Shown here: positions 60,212 to 64,000 of the stretch, piece by piece
Position numbering within the stretch: the first letter of the stretch is position 1
How the letters are laid out: every line of letters begins with the position of its first letter
From: Halictus rubicundus
Lineage: Eukaryota; Arthropoda; Insecta; Hymenoptera; Halictidae
DNA: 64,000 nt
Assembly (NCBI RefSeq): GCF_050948215.1
Contig: NW_027488955.1
Coordinates: 123,939 to 187,938 of the forward strand
Direction: 5' to 3'
Program-made: the position numbers and the translations under genes
Notes under the pieces: model-generated
Databases searched by the model: none
The model's input: the letters and a program-made list of their open reading frames with translations, nothing else
What the model was told of the DNA's origin: nothing

Positions 60212-62282
60212 AGAGGATAGGATAGGATAGAGGATTATATAAGATAGAGGATATGATAGGATAGACGATAGGATATGATAGAAGATAGGATAGGATCGAG
60301 GATAGGATAGGACAGAGGATAGGATAGGATAGAGGATAGGATAGTATATAGGATAGGATAGAGGATAGGATAAGATAGAGGATAGGATAGGATAGAGGAT
60401 AGGACAGGATAGAGGATAGGATACGATAGAGGATACGAATAGATAGGATAGAGGGTAGGATAGGATAGAGGATAGGATAGGATAGAGGATAGGATAGGAT
60501 AGAGGATAGGATATGATAGAGGATAGGATAGGATAAAGGATAGGATAAGATAGAGGATAGGATAGGATAGAGGATAGAATACGATAGAGGATACGAATGG
60601 ATAGGATAGAGCATAGGATACGATAGAGGATATGATAGGGGATTCGATAGGATAGAGGATAGGATAGGATAGAGGATAGGATATGATAGAGGATAGGAGA
60701 GGATAGAGGATAGGACAGGATAGATGATAGGATAGGATAGAGGATAGGATAAGATAGAGGATAGGATAGGATAGAGGATAGGATAGGATAGAGGATAGGA
60801 TACGATAGAGGATAGGATAGGATAGAGGATAGGATAGGATAGAGGATACGATAGGATAGGATAGAGGATACGATAGGATAGGATAGAGGATAGGATAGGA
60901 TAGAGGATTGGATAGGATAGAGGATAGGATATGATAGAGGATAGGATAGGATAGAGGATAGGATAGGATAGAGGATAGAGGATAGGATAGGATAGGATAG
61001 AGGATAGGATAGGATAGAGGATAGGATAGGATAGAGGATAGGATAGGATAGAGGATAGGATAAGATAGAGGATAGGATAAGATAGAGGATAGGATAGGAT
61101 AGAGGATAGGATAGGATAGAGGATAGGATAGGATAGAGGATAGGATAGGATAGAGGATAGGATAGGATAGAGGATAGGATAGGATAGAGGATAGGATAGG
61201 ATAGAGGATAGGATAGAGGATAGGATAGGATAGAGGATACGATAGGATAGGATAGAGGATACGATAGGATAGGATAGAGGATAGGATAGGATAGAGGATT
61301 GGATAGGATAGAGGATAGGATAGGATAGAGGATAGGATAGGATAGAGGATTGGATAGGATAGAGGATAGGATATGATAGAGGATAGGATAGGATAGAGGA
61401 TAGGATAGGATAGATGATAGGATAGGATAGAGGATAGGATAAGATAGAGGATAGGATAGTTAGAGGATAGGATAGGATAGAGGATAGGATAGGATAGAGG
61501 ATCGGATATGATAGAGGATAGGATAGGATAGAGGATAGGATAGGATAGAGGATAGGATAGGATAGAGGATAGGATAGGATAGAGAATAGGATAAGTTAGA
61601 GGATATGATAGGATAGAGGATAGGATAGGATAGAGGATAGGATAGGATAGAGGATAGGATAGGATAGAGAATAGGATAGGATAGAGGATAGGATAGGGGA
61701 TTGGATAGGATAGAGGATAGGATAGCATAGAGGATAGGATACGATAGAATATACGATAGGATAGGATAGAGTATAGGATAGGATAGAGGATAGGATAGGA
61801 TAGAGGACAGTATAGGATAGAGGTTACGATCTTATAGAAAATAGGATATTATAGAGGAAAGTATTGGATAGTGGAAAGGATAGGATAGAGGATAGGATAG
61901 GGGATTGTATAGGAAAGAGGATAGGAGACGAAAGAGGATAGGATTGGATAGGATAGTGGGTAGGATAGGATAGAGGATAGGAGAGGATAGAGAATAGGAT
62001 AGGATAGAGGATAGGAAAGAGGATAGGATATGATAGAGGATCGGATAGGATAGAGGATTGGATAGGATAGAGGATAGGATAGGATAGAGGATACGATAGG
62101 ATAGGGTAGAGGATAGGATAGGATAGAGGATAGGATAGGATAGAGGATAGGATAGGATAGAGGATAGGATATGATAGAGGATAGGATAGGATAGAGGATA
62201 GGATAGGATAGAGGATAGGATAGGATAGAGGATAGGATAAGATAGAGGATATGATAGGATAGAAGATAGGATAGGATAGAGG
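60212..62282. repeat. duplicated higher-order block, copy B
   Basis: Partner of 55560-57630. It begins with the GATTATATAAG marker region and passes through the GTTACGATCTTATAG block at 61823. It diverges near 62284, where it has GAGGATGGG and the other copy has GAGGATAGGATAAG. Confidence 0.75.
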
Positions 62283-64000
62283 ATAGGATAGGATAGAGGA
62301 TGGGATAGGATAGAGGATAGGATACGATAGAGGATAGGATAGGATAGGATAGTGGGTAGCATAGGATAGAGGATAGGATAGGATAGAGGACAGGATATGA
62401 CAGAGGATAGGATAGGATAGTGGATAGGATAGGATAGAGGATAGGATTGGATCGAGGATATTATAAGATAGAGGATATGATAGGATAGACGATAGGATAT
62501 GATAGAAGATAGGATAGGATCGAGGATAGGATAGGACAGAGGATAGGATAGGATAGAGGATAGGATAGTATATAGGATAGGATAGAGGATAGGATAAGAT
62601 AGAGGATAGGATAGGATAGAGGATAGGACAGGATAGAGGAAAGGATACGATAGAGGATACGAATGGATAGGATAGAGGGTAGGATAGGATAGAGGATAGG
62701 ATAGGATAGAGGATAGGATAGGATAGAGGATAGGATATGATAGAGGATAGGATAGGATAAAGGATAGGATAAGATAGAGGATAGGATAGGATAGAGGATA
62801 GAATACGATAGAGGATACGAATGGATAGGATAGAGCATAGGATACGATAGAGGATAGGATAGAGGATTGGATAGGATAGAGGATAGGATACGATAGAGGT
62901 TACGAATGGATAGGATAGAGGGTAGGATAGGATAGAGGATAGGATAAGTTAGAGGATATGATAGGATAGAGGATAGGATAGGATAGAGGATAGGATAGGA
63001 TAGAGGATAGGATAGGATAGAGGATATGATAGGATAGAGGATAGGATAGGATAGAGGATAGGATAGGATAGAGGATACGATAGGATAGGATAGAGGATTC
63101 GATAGGATAGGATAGAGGATAGGATAGGATAGAGGATTGGATAGGATAGAGGATAGGATATGATAGAGGATAGGATAGGATAGAGGATAGGGTAGGATAG
63201 AGGATTGGATAGGATAGAGGATAGGATATGATAGAGGATAGGATAGGATAGAGGATAGGATAGGATAGATGATAGGATAGGATAGAGGATAGGATAAGAT
63301 AGAGGATAGGATAGGATAGAGGATAGGATAGGATAGAGGATAGGATACGATAGAGGATACGTAAGGATAGGATAGAGGATAGGATAGGATAGAGGATAGG
63401 ATAGGATAGAGGATAGGATAGGATAGAGGATAGGATAGGATAGAGGATACGATAGGATAGGATAGAGGATACGATAGGATAGGATGAAGGATAGGATAGG
63501 ATAGAGGATTGGATAGGATAGAGGATAGGATATGATAGAGGATAGGATAGGATAGAGGATAGGATTGGATAGAGGATAGGATAGAATAGAGGATAGGATA
63601 CGATAGAGGATACGAAAGGATAGGATAGAGGGTAGGATAGGATAGAGGATAGGATAGGATAGAGGATTGGATAGGATAGAGGATAGGATATGATAGAGGA
63701 TAGGATAGGATAGAGGATAGGATAGGATAGAGGATAAGATAGGAAAGAGGATAGGATAAGTTAGAGGATATGATAGGATAGAGGATAGGATAGGATAGAG
63801 GATAGGATAGGATAGAGGATAGGATAGGATAGAGGATAGGATAGGAAAGAGGATAGGATAAGTTAGAGGATATGATAGGGTAGAGGATAGGATAGGATAG
63901 AGGATAGGATAAGATAGAGGATAGGATAGGATAGAGGATAGGATAGGATAGAGGATAGGATAGGATAGAGGATAGGATAGGATAGAGGATAGGATAGGAT

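Larger units (their letters stand above)
32585..64000. repeat. 17-bp GGATA-type satellite array, right arm
   Basis: The same 17-bp monomer family and the same strand orientation as the left arm resume without interruption after the element and run to the window edge. No gene, second transposon or non-satellite island was seen. A distinctive variant block beginning GTTACGATCTTATAGAAAAT occurs at 50391, 54522, 57171, 59118 and 61823, with a one-base variant at 47711; in the left arm it occurs only at 1570. Local domains therefore have different higher-order structure. Stretches without stop codons on the minus strand exceed 1 kb (for example 44064-47303) but consist only of the repeated 17-residue translation of the monomer. 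Confidence 0.97.

Noticed and set aside
32585..64000. Bkm-type GATA satellite of sex chromosomes
   Set aside because: The unit here is GGATA in a 17-bp register, not a tetranucleotide GATA/GACA run.
1..64000. Array of GATA-factor binding sites as a regulatory element
   Set aside because: Most monomers have GGATAG, which lacks the A/T before GATA in the WGATAR consensus. Only variant monomers (TGATAG, AGATAG) fit, and no gene is nearby to be regulated.

Overview
The window is a long array of short tandem satellite DNA with one intact, recently inserted Ty3/gypsy-type LTR retrotransposon in it. About 88% of the bases (1-24850 and 32585-64000) are satellite. The basic monomer is 17 bp, GAGGATAGGATAGGATA, which can be written as (GGATA)3 plus GA. 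No host protein gene, rRNA or tRNA gene was recognised. The host is a eukaryote. An arthropod, probably an insect, is my best guess: the pentamer ATAGG is one base from the insect telomere repeat TTAGG, and the element carries TTAGG/TTAAG-like minisatellite DNA. This assignment is inference.

Layout. 1-24850: satellite with nested duplications, including a 1428-bp tandem duplication near 5.8-8.7 kb and a 1943-bp one near 19.0-22.9 kb. 24851-32584: the element, 7734 bp, plus strand, GC-rich, with two apparently identical 935-bp LTRs and a 4-bp target duplication AGAG. 32585-64000: satellite again, with higher-order blocks of about 2.3 kb next to the element and about 1.9-2.7 kb towards the right end.

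The element reads 5' LTR, a tRNA-Lys-type primer binding site touching the LTR, a leader with a palindromic hairpin, gag (capsid plus zinc knuckles), a textbook -1 frameshift signal (G GGA AAC, 6-nt spacer, 7-bp GC stem), pol (protease, reverse transcriptase, RNase H, integrase with GPY/F module and an AT-hook-like tail), a third ORF of unknown function where env would lie, a 34-bp minisatellite, a polypurine tract and the 3' LTR. All catalytic residues I looked for are present and no reading frame is broken, so it looks autonomous. Gag is made directly and Pol as a Gag-Pol fusion by frameshifting. ORF3 has a strong splice-acceptor arrangement just before its ATG and a strong donor in the LTR, suggesting a spliced subgenomic mRNA as for retroviral env, although ORF3 shows no envelope features.

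The most interesting points are the env-position ORF3 with its splice signals, the complete frameshift cassette, the integrase AT-hook, and the insertion into one copy of a satellite higher-order repeat whose sister copy at 34945 keeps the empty site. The long minus-strand open frames in the satellite follow from a C/T-rich strand with few stop codons and are not called as genes.
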